NCBI RefSeq assembly: GCF_014647795.1 | Contig: NZ_BMPW01000028.1 | Span: forward strand, 41,511-105,510 | Direction of reading: 5' to 3' | From: Actinoplanes campanulatus | GTDB taxonomy: Bacteria; Actinomycetota; Actinomycetes; Mycobacteriales; Micromonosporaceae | DNA length: 64,000 nucleotides | Notes under the pieces: model-generated | Told to the model about the DNA's origin: nothing | Database searches by the model: none | The model's input: only the letters and a program-made list of their open reading frames with translations | Shown here: positions 1-6,701 of the stretch, piece after piece | How positions within the stretch are numbered: position 1 is the stretch's first letter | Layout of the letters: every line of letters starts with the position of its first letter | Made by a program: the position numbers and the translations under genes

Positions 1-639
1 CCGATCCTCGAACCCGAGGTGATCAAGCTCGACATGAGCGTGATCCGCGACCCGGACACCGAGCACTCCCGGACCGTCGCCTCCGTGGTGCGGGCCGAGG
101 CCGCGCGGACCGGCGCCGTGGTGATCGCCGAAGGCATCGAGACCGAGGAGCACCTGGCCACCGCCCGGCGGCTCGGGGCTCGCTGGGGGCAGGGCTGGCT
201 GTTCGGCCGGCCCGGGCCGATCGAGAACGTGCGGGACTTCGACCCGGCGGGAGCCGGCGCGCTGCGTGCCTCACGGCCGGGATTCCACCAGCCGGTGGGT
301 ACGCCGTTCGAGGTCGCGACCCGGAGCCGGCCGGCCCGCCAGCGGGTTCCCGGGGACGTCGAGGCGGGGCTCATCCGGCTGCGGGAGACCGCGATCGATC
401 ACGACTGCGCGGTCGTCGTGGTGTCCCACCCGGGGCTCGCCGGGCTCCTCCAGGGGCTCGCCGCGCCGGGACGGGCGGTGGTGCTGCTCGATCAGCCGAT
501 CGGGGGCGAGTTCGTGGCGGCGGTGGTCGGGCCGGGCTTCGGGTACGCGATGTGCGCCCGCGACAGTGCCATGGTGACTGTGGACGACCTGCCCACGGCC
601 GCCGCGGTCAGCCGGGTGCTGCTGTCGCACACCGCCTAG
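1..639 (+). CDS. EAL-domain protein, 3' part only
   Basis: The reading frame is open from base 1, so the gene starts before the window; about 212 codons are visible. The visible start has the end of an EAL (c-di-GMP phosphodiesterase) fold: IKLDMSVI, then VIAEGIET (the late EAL signature with its conserved Glu) and GARWGQGWLFG, the usual GxxxGQGxxFG ending. About 110 further residues follow, with alternating hydrophobic strands (AVVVVSHPGLAGLL, AVVLLDQP); this resembles the DICT sensory domain often fused behind EAL domains in actinobacteria, but that assignment is tentative. The catalytic EAL motif itself lies outside the window, so activity cannot be judged. Its last four bases overlap the end of the convergent sigma-factor gene. 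Confidence 0.85.
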   Translation, partial: PILEPEVIKLDMSVIRDPDTEHSRTVASVVRAEAARTGAVVIAEGIETEEHLATARRLGARWGQGWLFGRPGPIENVRDFDPAGAGALRASRPGFHQPVGTPFEVATRSRPARQRVPGDVEAGLIRLRETAIDHDCAVVVVSHPGLAGLLQGLAAPGRAVVLLDQPIGGEFVAAVVGPGFGYAMCARDSAMVTVDDLPTAAAVSRVLLSHTA

Positions 640-2069
640 GTCCTGCGGACGATCCAGGTGCTCGCCGCCGTGAAAGCCGGGGTGCCGTCGGTCTCGTCGA
701 TGCCCAGCTCGCCGTCGGCCCGGTAGTGGATCACCCGGGCCGGGTAGTTGTCCGAGCGCAGCGTCACCCGGCCGTCGTCGCCGGTGAGCGGGCACCAGGT
801 GGCGTCGGCCCGGAAGATCGCGCTGCCGTCCGGCGCCGCCAGCTTGATCCGGAAGGCGTAGTGGCGCAGGTAGCGGCCGTCGGCGGCACGCAGTGAGAGA
901 CAGTCGGGGTCGGACAGTCCCTCGACCACGGTGAAGGCGGTCCGCCGGGTCCGGGTCCGCACCAGTGTGGCCAGTTCGGGGCCGGAGGCCAGGAAACGGC
1001 CCGGGGTGGCGACCAGTTCCAGGGAACGGGTGCCGGTCAGCGTCAACGGGGCCGCGGTGCCGGTCGGCGTGGTCGGCCTGGTCACCGCGCTCGGCGTGCT
1101 CACCGCGGCGGGTGTGCTCGCCGGGCCGGGCAGCATGACCACGCCGGCGGTCAGGGTGGCCACCGCCGCCACGGAGACCGTCGCCGCCTTGGCCGTCACC
1201 GGCACCGTCGCTGCCTTGAGCGCCGCCGTCGTCTGGGCCGCTGCCGTCGCCTTGGCCGCCGCCGTCGTCCTGGCGACGTTGCTCAGTGCCGCACCGGCCA
1301 GAGCGGCCGGCACGGCGACGAGAGCCAGGTCTCCCAACAGGCGGTCCACCGGGATCCGGTCACCGTCGGCCCGCATGCAGACCCCACATCCGCGTACGTG
1401 CCGCGCGAGCCGTTTGCGCCACAGCGGAGCCGGCTCCCCGTCCCAGCCGTCCGCCGCCCGGGTCAGCCCGGCACAGACCCGCTCGGCGGAGAGCGCGGCC
1501 ACGACAGCCCGCGCGTTCTCCAGTTGCTCCCGCATCCGGTGCACGCGGACCCCGGCGTGGGTGAGGCCGACCCCGAGGGCGTCGGCCGTCTCCTGCCGGG
1601 TGATCCGCCCGGCCAGTTCCTGCCACCACAGGGCGAAGAGGCCGCGGTCATCGGGATCCAGCCACCGGCCGGCCCGCGCCACCTCCCGCCGCTGATCGTG
1701 CAGGCCGAGCCGCAGAACGGCCAACTCCTCGAAACCGCCACCGGACTCGGGAAGATCCGCCGCGTCGTCGAGCGGCACGGCCCGTACCGCCTCCCGGTCC
1801 CGGCGTCCACGATGCGCGCTGATCTCGCGCATCGTGATCACCAGCAGCCAGGACCGGAACCGGTCCGGATCCCGCAGCGAGCCCAGATCCCGGACGACGT
1901 CCAGCAGCACCTGCTGGACGACGTCGTCGGTGTCCGCGTGCCGGTACAGCGCACTGCCCACGACGTTGTAGACGAGCGGCAGACACGCCCTGATCAGCTC
2001 CTCCAGTGCCCGCTGATCACCCGCACGGGCCGCGCTGACGAGGCGTCGGCAGGTCTCATCAGCGATCAT
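636..2069 (-). CDS. ECF sigma factor with zinc-finger motif, hydrophobic segments and C-terminal AbfB sugar-binding domain
   Basis: A 477-residue fusion. Residues 10-90 are sigma region 2 (ADTDDVVQQVLLDVV, RFRSWLLVITMREI) and about 137-195 are sigma region 4 (ITRQETADALGVGLTHAGVRVHRMR). H224, C228 and C231 (HVRGCGVC) form the Hx3Cx2C motif of zinc anti-sigma domains. Two hydrophobic stretches follow (about 246-266 and 296-316), then a Ser/Thr/Pro linker and, at 343-477, an AbfB (CBM42-type) beta-trefoil with the repeats SLELVATPGRFL, GRYLRHYAF and SDNYPARVIHY. The gene starts 11 bases after the stop of a GH43-AbfB gene on the same strand, so it is very likely the third gene of that operon. 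Inference: the AbfB domain senses the polymer outside the membrane and controls the sigma core. If both hydrophobic stretches span the membrane the domain would instead be cytoplasmic. ECF factors with C-terminal membrane and carbohydrate-binding extensions are known in actinobacteria. Confidence 0.9.
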   Translation of the reverse strand: MIADETCRRLVSAARAGDQRALEELIRACLPLVYNVVGSALYRHADTDDVVQQVLLDVVRDLGSLRDPDRFRSWLLVITMREISAHRGRRDREAVRAVPLDDAADLPESGGGFEELAVLRLGLHDQRREVARAGRWLDPDDRGLFALWWQELAGRITRQETADALGVGLTHAGVRVHRMREQLENARAVVAALSAERVCAGLTRAADGWDGEPAPLWRKRLARHVRGCGVCMRADGDRIPVDRLLGDLALVAVPAALAGAALSNVARTTAAAKATAAAQTTAALKAATVPVTAKAATVSVAAVATLTAGVVMLPGPASTPAAVSTPSAVTRPTTPTGTAAPLTLTGTRSLELVATPGRFLASGPELATLVRTRTRRTAFTVVEGLSDPDCLSLRAADGRYLRHYAFRIKLAAPDGSAIFRADATWCPLTGDDGRVTLRSDNYPARVIHYRADGELGIDETDGTPAFTAASTWIVRRT

Positions 2070-2080
2070 CTTCTATCCCG

Positions 2081-3457
2081 TCACAGGATGGGCACCACCG
2101 GCATGATCATGCCGTCGGCGCCGAAACGCAACGGGTCGATCGTGACCTCGCGGTTGGTGCCGTCACCGGCCGGGATCGCGAACCGGTGGTAGGCGACGTA
2201 CCAGGTGTCGGTGCCGGGCGCCTGCACGATCGAGTGGTGGCCCGGCCCCTTGATGCCCAGATTCAGGTTCTTCGACAGGATCGTGCCGCGGTGCGTCCAC
2301 GGGCCGAGCGGTGACGTGCTGGTGGCGTACTCGACGTGGTAGTTCTCCGAGCGCGTGTCGTCCACCGAGTAGGTCATGTGATAGACGCCGTTGCGCTTGA
2401 CGACGAACGGCGCCTCACGGAAGTTCGGCAACCCGAAGGTGGTCACCCTGGCCGGATCGAACGAGATCATGTCGGCATTCAGGGGTACGGCGTACGCGTA
2501 CCCGTTTCCCCAGTACAGATAGGACTGGCCGTCATCGTCGGTGAACACCGCCGGGTCGATCATCTGCCCGCTGCGGAACCCGGCCGCGATCAGTGGACGG
2601 CCCAGCGCGTCGGTGAACGGCCCGGCCGGGCTGGTCGAGGTGGCCACGCCGATGTTGGTGTCGCCGCAGAAGTAGAGGTAGTAGCGGCCGTTGCGGTAGG
2701 CCACCGTCGGCGCCCACGCCCGCCCGCTCGACCAGTCGACCTGGGTGGCCAGATCGAGGACGGTGCCGTGATCGGTCCAGTTCACCAGGTCGGTGGAGGA
2801 GAACGCCTTGAACCGGGTGCCGCTCCAGCCGGCGTACCCGTCGGTGGTCGGATAGATGTAGTAGCGGCCGTTCAGGTAGGCGATGTTCGGGTCGCCGTAC
2901 AGGCCTTTGATCACCGGGCTGCGGCGGCCGGCCACCCACGGGGTGGTGACGCGGAACGAGCTGTCCGCCGCGAACGTGCCAGGATTCGTGGTCGAGGGGT
3001 CGACCCACAGCTGGTTGTCGCGGTGGCGCAGGAACCGGCCCGGGTAGTTCGACGACTCCAGGCGCACCGAACCGCTCACCGACCCGTCCCGTACGCAGAA
3101 GGTGGCGTCGGCGAGGAACGTGGCCGTGCCCGCGTTGGTCTCCAGGCGGACCCGGAAGTCGCGGTGGCGCAGCCACATGCCGTTGGCCGCCTGGAACGAG
3201 ACACAGCCGGCGCCGCCGGCCAGACCCGGCGTCACGGTGAAGGTGGCGTCGCTCTTGAGCTGGGCCGTGCTGCTCGAGGTGACCGCGGCGACGCTGCCCA
3301 GGTAGTCGCTGTGCCGGATGTACCGGCCGGTCAGGTTGACCGACTCCAGCGACCGGGCGCCGGTCGGGATCTCGGCGGCCGCCGCCGGGCCGGCGGCGAC
3401 GGCCACGACCATCGACGAGCCCAGGAGTACGGTCGCCGCGCGGGCGAGATTGCGCAT
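2081..3457 (-). CDS. Secreted GH43 glycosidase with N-terminal AbfB module
   Basis: 458 residues, starting at ATG 3457 (GGAAAG about 10 bases upstream); the frame stays open further upstream, but that part lies inside the preceding gene. Residues 1-28 are a Sec signal peptide ending AAGPAAAA. Residues 33-172 are an AbfB trefoil with three RYIRHSD/MWLRHRD/RFLRHRD repeats, which in this family binds arabinofuranose side chains. Residues 180-458 are a five-bladed GH43 propeller: D189 (GDPNIA) as general base, D301 (MIDPAVF) as pKa modulator and E348 (REAPFV) as general acid. The likely activity is alpha-L-arabinofuranosidase, arabinanase or beta-xylosidase; sequence alone does not decide. It lies 17 bases after the other GH43-AbfB gene and 11 before the sigma-factor gene. 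Confidence 0.93.
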   Translation of the reverse strand: MRNLARAATVLLGSSMVVAVAAGPAAAAEIPTGARSLESVNLTGRYIRHSDYLGSVAAVTSSSTAQLKSDATFTVTPGLAGGAGCVSFQAANGMWLRHRDFRVRLETNAGTATFLADATFCVRDGSVSGSVRLESSNYPGRFLRHRDNQLWVDPSTTNPGTFAADSSFRVTTPWVAGRRSPVIKGLYGDPNIAYLNGRYYIYPTTDGYAGWSGTRFKAFSSTDLVNWTDHGTVLDLATQVDWSSGRAWAPTVAYRNGRYYLYFCGDTNIGVATSTSPAGPFTDALGRPLIAAGFRSGQMIDPAVFTDDDGQSYLYWGNGYAYAVPLNADMISFDPARVTTFGLPNFREAPFVVKRNGVYHMTYSVDDTRSENYHVEYATSTSPLGPWTHRGTILSKNLNLGIKGPGHHSIVQAPGTDTWYVAYHRFAIPAGDGTNREVTIDPLRFGADGMIMPVVPIL

Positions 3458-3474
3458 GGTTGCTCGCTTTCCGG

Positions 3475-4905
3475 TCAGCTGGTCAGGCGGAAGGTGGCGT
3501 CGGCCCGCCCGGTGGCGGTGGTGATCTCGTCGAGCCGCAGCAGGTAGTTGTAGTGCCGCAGGTAGCGGGTCGGGTTGTTGTAGGACCGGAACGACACCGC
3601 CGAGGAGTCGGCGAGCCCGGCGACCCGGGTGAAGGTGGCGTCGGCGGCGAAGGCGGTGCTGCCGTCGTTCGGGGCCAGAGCGAAGTCGAAGTTGCTGTGC
3701 CGCAGGTAGTAGCCGGGGAAGTTGGTGGACTCGATCGACACCCCGCTGGCGCCGGCCAGGCCGGGCACCAGCCGCCACTGGGAGTCGGCCAGCGGGGATA
3801 CGCCGGCGTCGATGCGGGCGTCGAGGTTGCTGTGCCGCACGTACCGGTCGGTGAAGTTGTACGACTGGATCCGGTTGACCCCGGTCGTGAAGGTCGCCCA
3901 CCTACCGTGCAGCGCGGTGTACTGCGCCTGGGTGATCGGCAGGATCGTGCCGTGCCGCTTCCGGCTGGCGCCCAGCGCGTACTCCGAGGTGCCGCGGATC
4001 CGGTAGGCGCTCAGCGAGGCCGGATTCGTGGTGGTCAACGGAAGATAGCCACGGCCCGACGAATACTGGTCGACCCACAGGCCCCACTCGTTGCGGTCGT
4101 TGAACTTGTGCAGGATCGGGCCCTCCACCTGAGCCCCGGTCAGGCCGAGCCCGGACAGGTCGCCGAGCCGGGTCCAGCCGCCGACGATCTGGTTGCTGCC
4201 CTCGATGGTGATCTGCCCGTCGCCGGACGCCCGCACGTACCGGTAACCACCCGCACTGCCCGCGATCTCCAGGATCTGGGTGTCGATGATGCCCTGCGTG
4301 CCCGGCCGGTCGATGTAGACCTGCGGGCTGGTGAAAGTGCGGAAGTCGGTGGTACGGGAATAGTAGATCCGCGCCTTGTCGGTAATGGTCGCCCAGTAGA
4401 CGACATAGTTTCCGGCCGCCGGGTCGTAGACGGCTTCCGGCGCCCAGGCGCAACCGGCGCCGGAAATGGCGCCCGCGACGTTCACCAGGCGCGGCGCCGA
4501 CCAGGTGGTCAGGTTGGTGGACTCCCATACGACCAGGGAGGTGCTGCCGCTGTGCTGCGCGACGTCCCAGCCCTTGCCGCTCGCGATCCGCAGGTCGGTG
4601 GCGATCAGGTAGAACCGGTCGCCGGCCGGGGAGCGGACCAGGGCCGGGTCGCGGACGCCCTTCTCCCCCACGCTGGACAGCAGCACCGGCTGCGACCCGT
4701 TCAGGTCGGTCCAGTGCAGGCCGTCGGTGCTGGTGGCGAAGTACATCTGCTCGCCGGTGGCGCTCTCACCGGTGAAGTGCGCCATGAGATAGGCGGTGTA
4801 CACGTCGGCGGCGGCCGCGGGCCGCGCCGGGAGACCGACGGCGGCCGTGACGACGGCGCCACCGATCGCCGCGAGCAGTTCCCGCCGTCGTGGCTGATAG
4901 CTCAT
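3475..4905 (-). CDS. Tat-exported GH43-like glycosidase with C-terminal AbfB module
   Basis: 476 residues from ATG 4905, preceded by a strong GGAGG at 6-10 bases. The N-terminus (PRRRELLAAIGGAVVTAAVG, then ARPAAAA) is a twin-arginine signal peptide, so the enzyme is probably exported folded. Residues 35-335 form a GH43-type propeller with D86 (VRDPALV), D208 (GIIDTQIL) and E261 (QVEGPIL) in the positions of the catalytic triad. Residues 343-476 are an AbfB domain with RYVRHSN, YYLRHSN and RYLRHYN repeats. The module order is the reverse of the next gene (AbfB first there, last here). It is the first gene of a probable three-gene operon ending with the AbfB sigma factor; its promoter carries a LacI-type palindrome. 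Confidence 0.92.
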   Translation of the reverse strand: MSYQPRRRELLAAIGGAVVTAAVGLPARPAAAADVYTAYLMAHFTGESATGEQMYFATSTDGLHWTDLNGSQPVLLSSVGEKGVRDPALVRSPAGDRFYLIATDLRIASGKGWDVAQHSGSTSLVVWESTNLTTWSAPRLVNVAGAISGAGCAWAPEAVYDPAAGNYVVYWATITDKARIYYSRTTDFRTFTSPQVYIDRPGTQGIIDTQILEIAGSAGGYRYVRASGDGQITIEGSNQIVGGWTRLGDLSGLGLTGAQVEGPILHKFNDRNEWGLWVDQYSSGRGYLPLTTTNPASLSAYRIRGTSEYALGASRKRHGTILPITQAQYTALHGRWATFTTGVNRIQSYNFTDRYVRHSNLDARIDAGVSPLADSQWRLVPGLAGASGVSIESTNFPGYYLRHSNFDFALAPNDGSTAFAADATFTRVAGLADSSAVSFRSYNNPTRYLRHYNYLLRLDEITTATGRADATFRLTS

Positions 4906-4955
4906 GAAATGCCTCCGGGAATGGCATGCCCTTGTTAAGCCTTTATTAAGAGCAC

Positions 4956-4983
4956 ATGTTATCGCTAACACATTGGCTGTCAA
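4956..4983 (-). promoter_or_regulatory. Promoter with LacI-type operator for the GH43/sigma operon
   Basis: Read on the minus strand there is a -35 TTGACA (4978-4983), a 16-base spacer and a -10 TAACAT (4956-4961), 51 bases before the GH43 start. Within it lies TGTTAGCGATAACA (4957-4970), an inverted repeat with arms TGTTA/TAACA around four bases, typical of LacI-family operators. Being on top of the -10 it should act as a repressor site. Two TTAAG direct repeats 11 bases apart (4935-4950) lie just downstream in the leader. No cognate LacI gene with a DNA-binding domain is adjacent. Confidence 0.65.
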
Positions 4984-5087
4984 GGTGGTCAATTCCTAAA
5001 GGCACGTGTATTCCGGGAGCGCGCACATTACAGAAATCCGCACACGATTTCCCATCATTTTCCGGCGACCTGTTACCGTTCCGCTCC

Positions 5088-5843
5088 ATGTGGAGCGAGG
5101 AGATCGTGGCCCGGCGACCGGCGTGGCGGCACACCCCGTCCGGAGTGGTGTTCCGGGAGGTGCCGGGCGGCGTCTTCCGGATGGGCCTGTCCGATGCGGA
5201 GATCGACGCGGTGCGCGCCATCGAGCGCGCCGGTGACACCGAGGACACCGTCGAACCGTTCCTGGCCGGCGCCGATGAATGCCGCCCGGTCCGCGAGGTG
5301 AAGGTGAAGCCGTTCCTGCTGGCCCGGCACCCGCTGACCGTCGACCAGGTGCGGCACTGGATGCCGGACTACCACGACTTCTACGCCCGCGCGGACACCA
5401 CCGCCGCGCGCCTGAGGGGCGACCTCGGCGATCTGCTGGCCGCCCTGCCCTTCCGCCTGCCCAGCGAGGCCGAATGGGAGTACGCGGCCCGCGCCGGAAC
5501 CACCACGCTCACCTTCCGCGGCGACGCCAGACCCGGCGAGGACCAGCTCCTCGACGACTTCGGCGACGAGACCCGCACCGCCGCCGCGGAGAACCAGTTC
5601 GGCCTGGCCGGCATGGGCTCGGCCGGCGAACTCTGCGCCGACGTGTGGATCCCCGGCTTCGACGGCGCCCCGCTGGACGCGAGCCCACGCACCGGCGACG
5701 GCCCCCTGACGGTCCGCGGCGGCGCGGCCGACCTCTACCCGTGGCAGGGCTGCGACGAATGGCTCCTGCTGCTCTCCGCCACCCGCTACGAACACGACTC
5801 CTTCACCGCGATCCGCCCGGCCGCCCCTCTACCACCCCACTGA
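5088..5843 (+). CDS. Formylglycine-generating-enzyme-like (SUMF1 fold) protein lacking the active cysteines
   Basis: 251 residues from ATG 5088. The frame extends upstream to 4956, but that stretch overlaps the divergent promoter; a TACCGT box 9 bases before this ATG suggests a leaderless mRNA. FGE-sulfatase fold motifs: GGVFRMG (27-33), VKVKPFLLARHPLTVDQV (71-88), RLPSEAEWEYAARAG (123-137), GLAGMGSAGELCADVW (172-187, where the family has GNVWEW) and VRGG (209-212). The C-terminal stretch LLLLSATRYEHDSFTAIRP lies where FGEs carry the CxYRxC redox pair; here there is none, and the only cysteines are 65, 183 and 222. It is therefore unlikely to oxidise sulfatase cysteines and is better called an FGE-fold protein of unknown role. 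It is divergent from the GH43 operon. Confidence 0.8.
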   Translation: MWSEEIVARRPAWRHTPSGVVFREVPGGVFRMGLSDAEIDAVRAIERAGDTEDTVEPFLAGADECRPVREVKVKPFLLARHPLTVDQVRHWMPDYHDFYARADTTAARLRGDLGDLLAALPFRLPSEAEWEYAARAGTTTLTFRGDARPGEDQLLDDFGDETRTAAAENQFGLAGMGSAGELCADVWIPGFDGAPLDASPRTGDGPLTVRGGAADLYPWQGCDEWLLLLSATRYEHDSFTAIRPAAPLPPH

Positions 5844-5850
5844 CCGGCGG

Positions 5851-6699
5851 TCAGGCGGCGGCCGGGGCCGGGCCGGTGCTTTCGCGGCGGAGGACGCGGA
5901 TCGGTGGGCCCGGGTAGTCGGCCGGCTGGACGCCGTCGAGGGTGGCGATGACCACGCGGGCCAGGCTCAGGCCGTGGTCGTGGACGTCGATGCTGAGCGC
6001 GGACAGCGGCGGCACGGCCAGTTCACACAGCGGCGAGTCGTCGTGGACCAGCAGGCTCACCCGCTCCGGGACCGGCACCCCGCTCCGGATCAGCTCCTGC
6101 TCGGCGGCGACCGCCATCACGTCGTTGTCGAAGATCACCGCGGTGGGCGACGGCGAACCGGCCAGCAGGTCCTGAACACCGCGCACCCCGGCCTCGGCCC
6201 CGTAGTCGCCCTCGACGATGCGCGCCTCGACGCCGTGGCGGTCGGCCGCCGCGTGCATGGCCGCCGTGCGGTCGGCCGTGTGCACCAGGTCGGCGGGCCC
6301 GCTGACCCGCCCGATCACCCGGTGGCCGAGCCCGGCGAGCATCTCCACGGCGACCGTCATGGCGCCGGCGTCGTCGGTGACCACCCGCGGAAAGGCCGCC
6401 GTGTCGGCCCGCCCGGCGAGCACCGCGGGCAGCCCCAGCCCGGCCAGGAACTCCGGCCGGGTGTCGTCGTGCACCAGGTTGACCACGACGACGGCCTGCA
6501 CCGTCCGGTCGCCGGCCCAGCGCTGATAGGTGGCCAGCTCGGCCTCCAGGTCCGGCACCACGAGCAGCAGCACGTTCGCCCCGTAGGGTGCGAGCGCCTC
6601 CTCCATGCCGGCGATCAGCTCCATGAAGAACGGCTCGACACCGACCCGGGCGGCGCTGCCGGTGAGCACCAGCCCGATCAGGCCACCCGGGGTGGGCAT
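5851..6699 (-). CDS. LacI-family-like sugar-binding domain without a DNA-binding domain
   Basis: 282 residues from ATG 6699. It begins directly with the periplasmic-binding-protein-like effector fold of LacI regulators (GLIGLVLTGSAARVGVEPFF at 6-25, where LacI proteins have IGLVVPDxxNPFF) and continues with TAVIFDNDVMAVAAEQELIRSG and VSLLVHDDSPLCELAVPPLS, normal LacI landmarks. The roughly 60-residue helix-turn-helix and hinge are absent: immediately upstream is the intact C-terminus of the beta-mannosidase (gap of two bases), with no HTH sequence in any frame. No signal peptide or lipobox is visible, so it is not an ABC binding protein. It is co-transcribed with the mannosidase. It may be a partner-dependent sugar sensor or a relic. 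Confidence 0.85.
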   Translation of the reverse strand: MPTPGGLIGLVLTGSAARVGVEPFFMELIAGMEEALAPYGANVLLLVVPDLEAELATYQRWAGDRTVQAVVVVNLVHDDTRPEFLAGLGLPAVLAGRADTAAFPRVVTDDAGAMTVAVEMLAGLGHRVIGRVSGPADLVHTADRTAAMHAAADRHGVEARIVEGDYGAEAGVRGVQDLLAGSPSPTAVIFDNDVMAVAAEQELIRSGVPVPERVSLLVHDDSPLCELAVPPLSALSIDVHDHGLSLARVVIATLDGVQPADYPGPPIRVLRRESTGPAPAAA

Positions 6700-6701
6700 C
6701 G

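Noticed and set aside
3458-3901. N-terminal extension of the AbfB-GH43 gene to a start at 3901
   Set aside because: It lies within the upstream GH43 gene in another frame and is Arg/Pro-rich; the ATG at 3457 starts a clear signal peptide.
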